Assembly (NCBI GenBank): GCA_011763485.2
Contig: JAANSK020284823.1
Location: 1-31,758, forward strand
Direction of reading: 5' to 3'
DNA from: Isoetes engelmannii
Lineage: Eukaryota > Streptophyta > Lycopodiopsida > Isoetales > Isoetaceae
Length of the DNA: 31,758 nucleotides
The notes under the pieces were generated by a model. That model saw nothing but the letters and a program-made list of their open reading frames with translations, did not search any database and was not told the DNA's origin. The position numbers and the translations under genes were made by a program. Of this stretch, positions 13,201-21,929 are shown in pieces; within the stretch, counting starts at the first letter, position 1, and each line of letters begins with the position of its first letter.

Positions 13201-15965
13201 CTTTGAAGTTGTATGAACTAATGATTTGATATTATCCCTTCTTTTCTAAGCCTTAATGTTTTTTCTTTGAACTAAATTATGAAGAAACTGTTTTCCTTAA
13301 TTTTTCTTTGTTCACCAGAAAACATCTGCAGCAGCTATTGGAGGTAGCAACACATCTGATGGTGGACGCACTTTTGTTGACCGTGGTACCTTGGAAACAT
13401 GCCTTAATGTTGCCGTCCTTTCCTTGAGTGTGGTCAGTATCTTTATTCAAGAAGAGCATTTCTTGCCTTGTTGTAATGTTGTTCCATAAATGCTAGATGC
13501 ATTATCTGTTTAGGCACTTTCATCTTATAGTTTACATATCCTGTAACATGATACAGGTTATGGCAGGGTCTGGACATCTTCAGACCTTCAAGTTGCTGAG
13601 GTACCTTCGTCGGCGAAATGATGCTGAAGGATCTCTAAATTATGGAAATCACATGGCGGTCAGTATTCCATGCAGCTCTTACCTTTAGTTGTTGCCATGT
13701 ACTATGTGTTATTTTTGTTACAAACACTTTTTAGAATAAAATAAAATGCAAGGGCTTTGTTATGCGCATGAAAACATGCAGATCAACATGGCCATTGGGT
13801 TTCTTTTTCTCGGGGGAGGATCATTGACCTTTGCCACTAATGATGGAGCAATAGCTGCATTATTGATTTCACTGTATCCAAGATTCCCCAACACTCCTAG
13901 TGATCATCGTTGCCATCTTCAGGTATTTATATGTTGGTTAATGTAGTTTTTTCACATTGCATGTAAAACCTTTCTGCAAAATTTGCAGGCCTTTCGTCAT
14001 CTGTATGTTCTGGCAACAGAACCTCGCTGTGTGCAAACTGTGGATGTAGACACTGGACAGTTGGTGTATGCACCTCTAGAAATGACCCTCAAAGAGACAT
14101 CTGTGTACTCGGAAACCTCTTTCTGTAGAGTCACTCCTTGTATGCTTCCTGAACGATCATCTGTAAGTGCAACTTTGATGTTCTTTTAAGTCTTGAGCTA
14201 TATAATGCTTGCAGCCCATTTCTCTTCTGCGGGGAAGGATGTTGTCTCAGTCAATTAGATACAATGTGTGTAAATTTCTGGTCTGACCTCGTCTAGAAAC
14301 ACCTGGGCAGCTAAAACACTATATTCAACCTGAATGATTTTGTCTACTTAATTACTGTAAATTATTAAAGGCAGATGGAGTTTTTAACATTTGCAAAAGT
14401 AAATATTCTTATGAGAATGAAGTACGAAGGAATGCCCATCAAAGTTTTAGCTTATAGAACTATGTGAAGGTATTAATGTTCCTCTGTCTAGTACGCCTCA
14501 TACTGTAAGATTATGGACAACAGTTTGATGCTTAAACTACGGGGTTTTTTTGTCTTGGCAGCTCAAACGTGTTCAGGTTTGTGGACCACGATATTGGCCA
14601 CAGGATATTCATCTTTCATATAATGGTTTGTTCTCATACTTCCCTGTCATATTTTGCTTGTCAACTCCCTGCTCTACTGCATAAGTTCACTTATTGTCTT
14701 TCTATGAAGGCAAAGGCCCATGGTGGGGACCTGCCGAAAAGGGGGATCCGTTTAATGGAGGCATACTTTATGTTAAACGGAAAGTTGGTGCTCGGTCGTA
14801 TGCAGATGATCCTATTGGCTGCCGATCACTCCTATCTAGGGCTTTGCATAGGGTAAAATGATGGATGAGCCTGTTCTTCAAGGAAGAGAATTTAACATGG
14901 AACAATCTGATGACTTGGTTTATTTCTCTATATTGGCAGGTTTCTCACGTTAATAAAGTGAATCCAAAGAATAAAGTGAAGATGGATACACATTTAGGTG
15001 ATCAGTTTGATGAGTTAGTTGGCACATTCTCCTACGATCCCAGCCTACTTGCTTTCGCGCAACTGTTTTGTGATCAATCATATGGCGACAGGTATATAAG
15101 ACTATTTATGGATCCAATCTACTTCCTTTGCACCTGCTGAAACTGTTGCATATGTACTGAGTACAGTTCGAGTAATGAGTTTGAGGATTTTTGCTTGCTC
15201 GCATTATTTGAATGCGTCAGCCTGGACAGACCAGCTCTTTTGCAGGTTATTTTTACGTTGCTGTGTCTAATTTCAGAGCATGCTCGAGTAAATGTAGTTT
15301 GCATTTTGTGACAGACATACCTTTCAATGTATACAACGGTGGAGGTATTTGTAGATATTGCTACAAAACGTGGAAGCAGTGCTCTAATTGGGAGCTTCCA
15401 TTCTCTTTCTCTCAGCACCCTCAAGGTAAATGCATAGCAATTTCGGTTCCCAAACTATGAAACTTTACACTGTAAAAACGTTATGCAGGTTGCTTTGGCA
15501 TACACTGAAGCTCTAGGTCAAGGCAGGGAATCTCCATGTCAGGGTCAATCACTCGTACAGCAAACATTTATTTCAGCTCTTGCGAAACGCATTGATGAAA
15601 TATTAGGTCATTTACATGTGTCCAATGTGGATATGCAAAGACCAGAAGACGTCCTGATTAGTTACTTCAATTATCAATGGCCTCCAGAGTCGAAGTTAGA
15701 TAAACCGCAATCCGGCGAGATGTTGGAAAGCGATCTCATTCAGCGATTTATCTTCTCAAGCTACCTGTTGTGGCATGATATTCCGAAGCCTACATTGGTA
15801 AATGCAGCTGTCCAAAGTGTTTGCCAAGTATTTCCAGAGTTCAGAAAATCAGGTGTTGATGCTACTATGACGCTGCCATTGCTTGCCATGTTGTTGCCAG
15901 GCACGCCAACATCAACGCTTATTCAAATCAACAACTGCTTGCCATATTTGGTTACTGGTTCCTAG
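1232..15965 (+). CDS. APC1: Anaphase-promoting complex subunit 1 (APC1), C-terminal half, 24 exons, 5' part outside window
   Basis: APC1 is the largest scaffold subunit of the APC/C ubiquitin ligase, which marks cyclins and securin for degradation. Exons: 1232-1324, 1425-1484, 1683-1781, 2140-2280, 2368-2448, 2989-3060, 3448-3519, 4709-4802, 4886-4974, 5042-5125, 9648-9725, 9791-9912, 9981-10156, 10716-10792, 13319-13432, 13557-13658, 13782-13922, 13989-14162, 14562-14625, 14710-14852, 14940-15091, 15167-15245, 15315-15425, 15489-15965. All introns are GT-AG, the exons sum to 2895 nt and join without a stop. Family blocks seen: LWQLAQRTTALPVGRGAFTL, KLVLAGRLP, ARLAIPDTHFALEYVRPDF, VMAGSGHLQTFKLLRYLR, GFLFLGGGSLTFAT, FRHLYVLATEPR, GPRYWPQDI and DPIGCRSLLSRALH. 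Gly/Ala-rich helical repeats in exons 4-17 are the PC (proteasome/cyclosome) repeats. Fifteen exons begin and end in phase 0. Donors at 1325 (GTGCTT) and 9913 (GTCGAC) are weak. The gene looks functional despite element-filled introns. Exon edges are my manual calls. Confidence 0.96.
2051..2167 (+). repeat. Local duplication of an APC1 intron end and exon start
   Basis: 2051-2107 and 2110-2167 are imperfect direct copies of about 57 bp. Both carry GGCATT(A/G)TAT, a T-rich tract, TGAA, then GCAAAGAT and CGGACATG. The second copy contains the working acceptor (GAACAG, exon at 2140) and the first residues of the fourth visible APC1 exon. The first copy has lost the CAG acceptor (GAAGATG) and runs into a TAG, so it is a decayed decoy inside the intron. 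Confidence 0.75.
4119..4560 (+). repeat. Intronic repeat, copy 1 (coding-like, unknown family)
   Basis: This stretch in the 1.2-kb APC1 intron is repeated at 6263-6698 with roughly 75-80% identity by eye, from GGTTCCAT to the shared TCTAGGA(G/A)GCTGCAA end. It holds an open frame ending at 4507 with a QRQITLVLIGGD block and a basic stretch VSRRRKRAVKDKHK. The conserved core has about as many synonymous as non-synonymous differences, fewer replacements than expected of free drift, so it was probably coding in a mobile element. Copy 2 lies between Copia fragments, so a Copia hinge-region origin is possible. I do not recognise the peptide, and I do not call it a host gene. Confidence 0.7.
5559..5644 (+). 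repeat. 21-bp minisatellite, about four units
   Basis: Four tandem copies of a 21-23 bp unit, TGATATCCACTTGGATCCACT, with starts at about 5559, 5582, 5603 and 5624. The third differs by two bases. It lies in the 4.5-kb APC1 intron, well away from the splice sites. Confidence 0.9.
6263..6698 (+). repeat. Intronic repeat, copy 2 (coding-like, unknown family)
   Basis: Second copy of the segment at 4119-4560, here between the Copia hinge-like and RT remnants. The frame from 6363 keeps QRQITLFLIGGDNNNKQK, GPLPGP and VLRRRKRA and then diverges. Its place in the Copia order suggests either that this segment is part of that Copia family or that it is an older insertion within it. Confidence 0.7.
7505..8090. 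other. AT-rich segment splitting the Copia RT, origin unknown
   Basis: Copia coding stops after YVDDMV-ADDASRSI (about 7515) and resumes near 8098. The roughly 580 bp between has repeated AAAACG motifs at the left, then AT-rich sequence with no coding similarity I can see. It may be a nested insertion or diverged element sequence. No clear target-site duplication is visible. Confidence 0.4.
8098..8587 (+). repeat. Tandem duplication inside Copia RT (about 240 bp twice)
   Basis: 8098-8338 and 8369-8587 are direct copies with about 85% or better identity over most of their length. Both contain AGAGGTTTGGC, the WDKFHM-type segment (GGATAAATTCCACATG), TTATGCACCAGGCCAACAA, GATCCTACACTCTAT and GTAGTTGGGGCTCTTCTATA. 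Copy 2 has lost short blocks after CCAACAA and within the THPDLAY region. It encodes the end of the Copia RT domain twice, which is not a family feature and so a local rearrangement. Confidence 0.9.
9254..9600 (+). repeat. Copia 3' LTR
   Basis: It starts with TGTTGGCATCC directly after a purine-rich tract (GGGAGGGA) and the Copia RNase H end, as a 3' LTR should. Near 9510 it has CCATATAAGAGG as a TATA-type signal, and near 9570 an AATAAA followed by T-rich sequence. It ends somewhere around 9600, only about 50 bp before the APC1 acceptor used at 9648. The right end is a guess, as no clear CA end or target-site duplication is visible. Confidence 0.6.
10388..10560 (+). repeat. LTR fragment related to the 9254 LTR
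   Basis: In the APC1 intron 10157-10715 this piece shares with the 9254 LTR a TGATGA(T/C)GTC start, TGCTGACCTGGCA, TTGTTGCTGACAT and a later TTATCTTCCTTCCA-like block. It adds TTATATAAGCC as a TATA-type signal. It is probably a truncated solo LTR of the same Copia family. Boundaries are approximate. Confidence 0.55.
10880..11122 (-). pseudogene. LINE reverse transcriptase fragment (minus strand)
   Basis: The minus-strand frame contains FHKAGDSMNPANYRLIMIGY followed by VMEKLYGSPLE. This matches the non-LTR (LINE) reverse transcriptase block 'KKGD..DP.NYR.I.....LGKL'. It is a short isolated piece, antisense within the APC1 intron 10793-13318. It lies downstream (in minus sense) of the zinc-knuckle piece at 12353-12600, the wrong order for one collinear LINE, so it is either a separate insertion or was rearranged. 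Confidence 0.7.
11128..11225 (+). repeat. 49-bp tandem duplication
   Basis: Two adjacent 49-bp copies (11128-11176 and 11177-11225) differ at one base (CTATCAACTT against CTAGCAACTT). The near identity points to a recent event. It abuts the LINE RT fragment in the APC1 intron. Confidence 0.93.
11534..11975 (+). repeat. Pair of dispersed 55-bp direct repeats
   Basis: 11534-11588 and 11922-11975 share GCCATCTTTTTC(A/G)AAGCC, GC(A/G)CTTA, CATTT and ATCCAGATTGCTTT. The spacing is 388 bp. They could be terminal repeats of a small element or a segmental duplication. The sequence between them shows no coding similarity. Confidence 0.6.
12084..12250 (-). repeat. AT-rich tail, probable 3' tail of antisense LINE
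   Basis: About 165 bp of degenerate TAATAA/TAAATAG-type repeats with almost no C on the plus strand. On the minus strand it follows the LINE C-terminal coding (12353-12600) and its short 3' UTR, so it sits where a non-LTR element carries its simple-sequence tail. It could have expanded later as a microsatellite. Confidence 0.6.
12262..13085 (-). mobile_element. Degenerate LINE 3' half (RT end and zinc knuckle), antisense in APC1 intron
   Basis: Read on the minus strand from about 13085: a frame with VPTDLQGVVARLYEEVLA; then SSTIGVKQGCPLS at about 12890-12850, the GVKQGCPLSP motif of LINE reverse transcriptase; then after a shift the frame 12842-12525 with ESWGIEERDW and GTSSHRLSIETVR; then 12541-12353 with LTREERICGVCVSGQIEDEH and a later C. 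That last stretch is a CCHC-type C-x2-C-x(n)-H-x(4)-C knuckle typical of LINE C-termini. The catalytic FADD-type box is missing, so there is an internal deletion. Frameshifts show it is dead. Confidence 0.78.
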
Positions 15966-16016
15966 AATTAGGCCATGAATATTCAAAACCTTGTAAATCG
16001 TTGCCATTTGTTCACT

Positions 16017-16022
16017 AATAAA
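16017..16022 (+). terminator. Poly(A) signal of APC1
   Basis: Canonical AATAAA 52 bp after the APC1 stop codon, followed by T-rich sequence. It is the best candidate for the 3' end of the APC1 mRNA. Cleavage would be expected around 16035-16050. Confidence 0.7.
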
Positions 16023-16139
16023 GGCTGCCTTCGTACAATCTGCTATATTTTCTGTTAAAGCCATCTCATACCTTACAAGATGACCTCCCCAGCAAACATT
16101 TCGATGTTGCCAAAGAAAGAAGAATGCCAAGATCGTTTG

Positions 16140-16610
16140 ACTTTATAGTGTCATGGCATTCGTGTTCTTGAGACGAGAAGTTAACTTACAGTCCAGTGAA
16201 CCCAACATTTGATGATGAATTTGTGGTGCTGATCAAGCCGTAGCCACATATTTTTGCCCGAGTTGTTTTGTTGAAGGGTGCGCATGTGATATATTGTTTT
16301 CATTTTCCATTGAGGGTGCCCACAAACCATGGTTTAAACACAATGGAGACATACGTCTTTTTGAATCAAAACGAAATGGAAACTACATTTTTAGAAAGCT
16401 TATAACCTAATCTATTCAATAAAACAAAACTGAAGCCATTTGAACAGAAGTTATATGGTTGGTTTCGTTGTCCATCCTTGCTCCTATCTATTGTGCGCCT
16501 TATTTTTCAGTTCAATTTTTTGGTGTTCAATTTCCTCGTGGAAACACGATTGCATGTGAAGGAGTTTGTGATCCAATCCGTTTGCATGATTCAAGGGCTA
16601 TTTGGAGCGC
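16140..16610. other. Intergenic, nothing recognised
   Basis: AT-rich sequence after the APC1 3' end. I see no coding similarity, RNA gene or clear repeat. Confidence 0.6.
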
Positions 16611-16613
16611 AAC

Positions 16614-16934
16614 ATGGTAAAAGGGCAAATGCACCGTGGATGGGTACCCCCTAATGGGTACCCCCTACCGAAAAAATTGGGGAGAGGAAATTATACGAGA
16701 TTACAGGCATTTCTTAAAACTTATAATTGGCCTGTGCCTACGTGGCTAGGCTTGTGCCTACGTGGCATATGCCTGTGTTTATGTGGCTAAGCATGTGCCT
16801 ACGTGGCAGGGCCATAATTTCCTCTCCCCCTTATTTTTTCGTAGGTTAATGGTAAAGGGGCAGGCTATTTCGTTTGGTGAGGACCTGGCTCGCCAGGCCC
16901 TTACCTCGCGAAATAGCTTGCCCTTTAACATTAT
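16614..16934. mobile_element. Composite foldback (MITE-like) element
   Basis: Three nested levels. The outer ends are related inverted sequences, ATGGTAAAAGGGCAAATGC (16614) and GCTTGCCCTTTAACATTAT (to 16934). An inner pair of inverted arms of about 31 bp lies at 16664-16694 and 16814-16845 (CGAAAAAAT and GGGGAGAGGAAATTAT in one, their complement in the other). At the right end, 16847-16933 forms its own hairpin: ATGGTAAAGGGGCAGGCTATTTCG against CGAAATAGCTTGCCCTTTAACAT, with a further palindrome CTGGCTCGCCAG at the tip. No transposase is encoded, so it would be non-autonomous. Confidence 0.75.
16731..16811 (+). repeat. 20-21 bp minisatellite with ACGTGGC cores
   Basis: Four tandem units (16731, 16751, 16772, 16792) of the form CCTGTGCCTACGTGGCTAGG. 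Three keep TACGTGGC, the core of plant ABRE/G-box elements; the third has TATGTGGC. It lies in the spacer of the 16664/16845 inverted repeat. Any regulatory role is speculation. Confidence 0.85.
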
Positions 16935-17045
16935 CCCTATCATATATGACGTCTCTAGTTTGTAAATTAGTCCTAAGGTAGTGAATGCATGCAATCCATA
17001 TTCATGATGTTTTGCTGTTGGAACGGAACATAAATTGGTTGTAAT

Positions 17046-17188
17046 GTGGAAGCTAAAACATGAGAGGATTTTTGGCTTGGCACGGAGCTGGCTACCGCTA
17101 GAAGCCAGAAGCCGGGTAGGCGCGACTAACTTCTGGCGGTAGCCAGCTCCCTGCCAGGCCAAGAATCCTTGACTGTTTTAGCTTCAAC
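17046..17188. repeat. Long hairpin, two 61-bp inverted arms
   Basis: 17046-17106 and 17128-17188 are inverted copies with roughly 85% identity over 61 bp and a 21-bp loop. Key shared blocks are GAAGCTAAAACA, GGATT(T/C)TTGGC, TGGCA(C/G)GGAGCTGGCTACCGC and AGAAG. The ends GCTGTTG also recur in inverted form just outside (17018 and about 17186). It is a foldback/MITE-like element. A transcript would form a long hairpin that could be processed into small RNAs, but nothing shows that it does. Confidence 0.88.
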
Positions 17189-17299
17189 AGCGTCAAGCAA
17201 AGAAAGTCGATCATCTTCTTATCGATTGCAGCAGGTGGGATCAAGAATGCTTAGTTGATTTTCATTCTTGAAAGAATGATTGCCACATGGCAATAGGAG

Positions 17300-18370
17300 A
17301 TTGGAGGAAATGTAAGAACCAAGACCCACTTTGCTTGACGTTAAGTGTAAACTATGCCATGGTTTTGATAACATGTCATCCTTGTAGTACTTATATTCAT
17401 CAGTTTGAATAGATTTGAAAAAAATTTAGTAACCGCCAGATTTCGATTAGCGGCAAAGGCAATTCTTAGTTAATAGGAAAACCAGTAGCACAACTGCACG
17501 TCATCATTTGTCATCATTCATCGTTAGTCTATCTTTCCACTGGGTCCGACAGCTACATATCTGGCATGGTTTTGTTATTATCGTTGAATTTTTTATCTAT
17601 CAGAGAATATTGCCCAGAAGAAGGAAAAATCGACGGCAACAATGTCCATCTCAGCACCTCTGATGATTCTGCTTCAAGTTTTTCTTCAGTTCGTGCAACA
17701 GATTAGGCGAATTAGATTCTTTGGCTCCTTGCCAATCCTTCGGTGCAATCCTTTGGTTTGAGATTAGGGATGGGCAATTAATCGGCTCAAAGATGGACAG
17801 AAACGATCACAGATTGCTCGGTTCGATTGGCACAAAATAATTTTTTGAAGCAATGCATATCCATGAGAGATTTGGATTCCAGGGACGACGGAATCAAAAT
17901 CGGCTATAGTGATTTTGCTGCTACTCCCAATTTAGGGCCGTTTTTAATCCCAAATCAATCGATTCTATTCATTCTAGAGCAAATTTATATTATGTTTTTG
18001 TTTCGAAGAATGCCAAATGAAGGACGGCAATTCCAGCGATCAAATTTCGCATACGAGATTCCTTTCATCTATAGATTTCTCTAGGGTTCCAGCGGGTAGA
18101 TGCAATGGATCTACGAAAAAGAGCTTGAATGTAAAATTTTGATTTGTTCATATCCACATTGTATTGTGGTATGAAGATACTGCCGCTTGTGGAAGTGTTC
18201 ATTCTTGAAAAAGTCGGCAGTAAGCAATTTTTGGGTGGAAATAAAATTCCACGTCATTTTTTAATCTTCATCTAGTGGAAATCCGACCTAATAAGGTACT
18301 ATTCAATAAAGTTTGATATTTAGTGACGACGTTGATGACATGACTCTCAAACATCTTTTCATGACTGCAT
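17300..18370. other. Intergenic, nothing recognised
   Basis: AT-rich. The 85-codon open frame at 17827-18084 has no recognisable motif and no flanking gene structure. Confidence 0.5.
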
Positions 18371-18372
18371 CT

Positions 18373-18485
18373 GAATGTAATATCATTTGCCTTAAATTAC
18401 AGCAGATTGCAACACACATTATAGGGCATAATTTGCTCCACCCCACATTTGGCCTGTAATTTAAGGCAAAATGATATTTACGTTC
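18373..18485. repeat. Hairpin/MITE-like element with about 31-bp arms
   Basis: 18373-18403 and 18452-18485 are inverted copies: GAATGTAATATCATTTGCCT on the left answers AGGCAAAATGATATTTACGT on the right, and TTAAATTACAG answers CTGTAATTTAA. The loop is 48 bp. It is short, AT-rich and non-coding, consistent with a MITE. Confidence 0.85.
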
Positions 18486-18502
18486 CGTAATTTCTATGCC
18501 TC

Positions 18503-18607
18503 AGGCCATTGCATGGCAAAAATGCTTCAGCGGTGCTTCTAGCTTCGCCAGAGGGCTCGGGGCCTCAGCTAGCAACATCGCCTCAGCATTATACCATGCA
18601 ATAGCCT
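18503..18607. repeat. Second hairpin, adjacent, about 41-bp arms
   Basis: 18503-18544 and 18567-18607 are inverted copies with roughly 80% identity. AGGCCATTGCATGG pairs with CCATGCAATAGCCT, and ATGCTTCAGCG pairs with CGCCTCAGCAT. The 22-bp loop is GC-rich. It begins 17 bp after the preceding hairpin, so both may belong to one larger element. Confidence 0.8.
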
Positions 18608-18619
18608 TCCTCATAAAAA

Positions 18620-20340
18620 TTATGTGGTACATTTGTGCATAGCCAACAAAATTAACTAGCATTGGCGGAATATCGCAATTACAAACAAGTCACAATAATA
18701 GATGAAAACAAATAGTTTATAGAGTATAATTGCATGTTCCATTCTACTAGGCACATCTCTTAGTTTGTGCATCAGCTACTTCTTTATATTTTATTCAACT
18801 CCATGTCAAAGAAATACTCCAACTCAATTTGTAAACTCAGTTAGATTACTGATATAACGCATATATTCTAGGAATTTCATTGAACATGTTGGAGGCAACA
18901 GTCCATTAAGCTTATGAAACTAGCAAAAAAAGTTAACAAATGTTTGAAGATACTCAAAGTAGCTTTCCTAGATTTGAAAACAATTTTCAATTAAACTCAA
19001 ATTGTCTTTCTTTCTTTGACACTTCTAGAACTTCTTAGAACCTCTAATGCAAATTAATATTTTGAGCCAAATTTGGAATAATAAGAACATTCTAGATACT
19101 TTAAATGGATTGTGAAAACAAGAGTATACATAGGCCAAATACTGACAGTTTGAACTAATTGAATTGTCTTCAAGACAATGCTTGCAAACAAGAATTATTG
19201 GAAAAAGGATGGTCTTCTTCGTGCATGAAGAAGGTTTCATGTTGCAAAGATAGCTCAGCTCCTTGAGCTGCTTTAATTCAATTTGTAGCTCTAGTTCCTA
19301 CACCTATTATTATAGTGGATGTTCCGCTAGTGATTCAGTAACATAGAGAGACCATAGGGCAAATCAAATTGCTGTTAATGATTCTATAGATGTGAAACTT
19401 CGGCTGGTATCTCCTTTAAAATATATAGGCTTGCATTATATTCATGCTTAGATCAATGGGTCTGCTTAGTTGGATCTAATTCACTGCATTTTTATTCATG
19501 TCTCTACATTGTATCATCATGTATTATGTTTTGATGTTATTGATAAACTATAACATCCTTCAATTAGAAAAAACTTTCGGACGTAAATACGAAATGTTGG
19601 ACTTCATTTAGGATGTTTGACTATCAACACTTATAATAGGGTGTTTTAAACATATATTCTAGAAATAAATACTTCTACTTAAAGTTCTATGTGAGAGTAT
19701 TAGCATGGTAAGCACCTTCTTCAAAAAGTATTTATTGACAAATTGAAGGTGTGATTACTATACACACACACTCATTGCTTGCTTCTATTGGCCAAACTCT
19801 ATTCTTTTTCAATTTTGGGCAGCATTCTCGTTGGTCCTTTACTGTTTTGGATATGATTTTGCCAGCCCTAATGTGGAGTCTTACTGTGAGAAACTTCGTG
19901 GTCCTCAAGGAGAGCTCCCACTATATCTTTTTCAAGCCCAGAAATGCTATGGATATTATGTTGATTTACATTGTTAGGAGACGCCACTTTTTCATATTTG
20001 TTATCTTGTTTGGCGTCTCTGCCAACACCTTCCTACATCGCGTCCCTGCAATAAGTTTGACTATTGTCGTCCCGACCTTTATCGGACCACTGCTCACATC
20101 ACTGATGTTTGCATTCTGACTCGAGTTCCTCAATATTTCTTCTAGATCGGCTTCCTCCACCACCTTCTCTAGTGTACGTTGACGATCATAAAGAATTGAG
20201 CTTCGAAGATTTTGAACTCCAAGTTCCTTAGTCACTGTTTCTATAACTTCATCAATTGGGAAGGGCACTCTTTAAGTGATCACAACTAGGAACTTGCATA
20301 AAACTTGGCCACCACACGCCTCTTAAAAATTGTTGAATTT
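18620..20340. other. Intergenic, no supported gene
   Basis: Mostly AT-rich. At 19966-20268 the minus strand has an open frame of 100 codons with an acidic stretch (VVEEADLEEILRNSS), next to weakly coding-like sequence back to about 19770. It could be a decayed retrotransposon gag-like region, but I cannot match it to a family. Confidence 0.4.
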
Positions 20341-20346
20341 TACCGG

Positions 20347-20567
20347 CATTATCCAAATAAACCAAGGCTCTTCATGAATAGTGTGACGACTATACAAACT
20401 CCATGCATATATCCTCAGGGCCAAAGGGTTGCATGTATCAGGGTTTGAGCTTTCACTAACATTATCTAGATAAACTAGGGCTCCTCCATGGGTGGTGTGA
20501 CGATTATACACACTTGATATGTACGTCCTCAGAGCAAAAGGGTTGCACGTATCAGGGTTCTAGCTTT
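20347..20567 (+). repeat. Tandem duplication, period about 113 bp
   Basis: 20347-20453 and 20460-20567 are direct copies with about 75-80% identity. Both hold CATTATC(C/T)A, TAAAC(C/T)A(A/G)GGCTC, GTGTGACGA(C/T)TATACA, TCCTCAG and AAAGGGTTGCA(T/C)GTATCAGGGTT. The copies are old. The origin is unknown; it may be part of an LTR. Confidence 0.85.
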
Positions 20568-20689
20568 TGACCTTGTGTTGCAAAACTTTAACTTAATATT
20601 ACTTTATTCTACATGTATGTTATCTTATAATTATTAATTGGTTATCATGCACTTAGAGTATGCACAAATATCCCACATCCATTCATGCA

Positions 20690-20960
20690 GAGAAGAGGCC
20701 CATTTTTCAGTATATAAAGGGAACTTCAGCATGAAGATCGACATTTAGATTCAATGCCAGTCTTGAGCCTTTAGCTCATGTTCTTGTGTTCCTACTTGCC
20801 CTTTAGGCTCTTGTTCTTGTATTCTGTTGTTGTATCATATCATATTCAATCTTCTCGCATATTTTCTAGTATTTCCTCTTGTTTCAGTGTAGGTTCGTGA
20901 TAGAGTGGGTGCAACTCTTTTTAGAGCTGGTTGGTTAGGCCACTCCCAAATTAAAATATT
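20690..20960 (+). other. Possible LTR-like segment with TATA box
   Basis: CAGTATATAAAGGG at about 20708 is a good plant TATA signal. It is followed by a T/C-rich region with repeated CTTGTTCTTGT motifs and no coding sequence. The pattern fits the U3-R-U5 of an LTR or a stray promoter. No primer-binding site or partner LTR was found. Confidence 0.25.
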
Positions 20961-20999
20961 TCTAAAAGATCAACTAATAAAAAATGGCAAATTTCACCA

Positions 21000-21800
21000 A
21001 ATATGCTTGGGTTATCATTTAAATAACAAAGTGGTGGTGCACTCTTCCTTAACCAGTCAATGCTCTCAGGATTGAAAGGTTCTTAAAAGTAATAGTCTTT
21101 GCTCAAGAAGCTTATGCCAGAGATTTACGATATGTTGAGAAGGAGAGGCGATGGACCAACTACCATGCCAATTAGCTTTGGTAGCAATGGTAAGCTAGTG
21201 GGCTTGGATAGAAGAGGTGTCATTATTACATTCATTATTTGAAATGGTTGCCTAATATTGTCAGACAGGGGATATTGGCCAATCGCTCAAGGAGCAACAG
21301 GAACAAAGATGAAGGTGCCATAATGTTCAGAGGAGACACATGAAATCCCAAATTTCTTTTCGTGCATCTTCGAACAAACTTTAGTTATTTGCAAAACATA
21401 ATGGCTAAAAAAAAGACTTGATGTTTGCAGGCATGCCAAAACAATGGATCAGATATGCAATGATTTGACCATGGATAAAGTAGCAAAAGAGTAATTAGCC
21501 ATACATTAGCAAAAATAGTCTTTAAATGGGCTAAATCTAAAATTGCAATTATGGGGCCTGAGAACAGCTTGGTTTTTTGCCGGCCAAGTGCACAAACTTC
21601 GAATTCAACTTCCAACTTGGGTTCTAGTAGTATGAAGAAGAGGAAAAAACATCCCATGTTTCACCCTTGTCTCCATTGAAATTTTTGGCCTCTGCAATTG
21701 GGGTGCAGATGAAAATAAAAAGGAAGATTGATGGCACAAAGGAACATCGCTTTTCCATAGGTGAAGGTCAAAAGTGCTCGAATACTTCTTCTGTGAGTTT
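21000..21800. other. Intergenic, nothing recognised
   Basis: AT-rich sequence with short open frames only, none of which carries a family motif I can identify. Confidence 0.5.
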
Positions 21801-21808
21801 ATTTCTGT

Positions 21809-21922
21809 ATACAAGAATGCCCCCACGGCTTAAATTTCATCGGGGAAACATTTGCTGATGCACAGCAGCGTCGAGGCAAATGTTGACCCCATGAAATTTA
21901 AGCAGTGGGGACATTCTTGTAA
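21809..21922. repeat. Hairpin/MITE-like element with 49-bp arms
   Basis: 21809-21857 and 21874-21922 are inverted copies with about 85-90% identity. Left ACAAGAATGCCCCCAC answers right GTGGGGACATTCTTGT, and GCTTAAATTTCAT answers ATGAAATTTAAGC. The loop of 16 bp itself contains part of a GCTG-ATGCA-CAGC palindrome. It is non-coding. Confidence 0.88.
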
Positions 21923-21929
21923 CGTGATT

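Noticed and set aside
16779-17162. 127-codon minus-strand frame
   Set aside because: It crosses the minisatellite, a foldback and half of a hairpin. The open frame follows from inverted repeats, not from coding.
19751-20268. Overlapping frames on both strands as a gene
   Set aside because: No family motif and no splice or start context. A decayed element is as likely.
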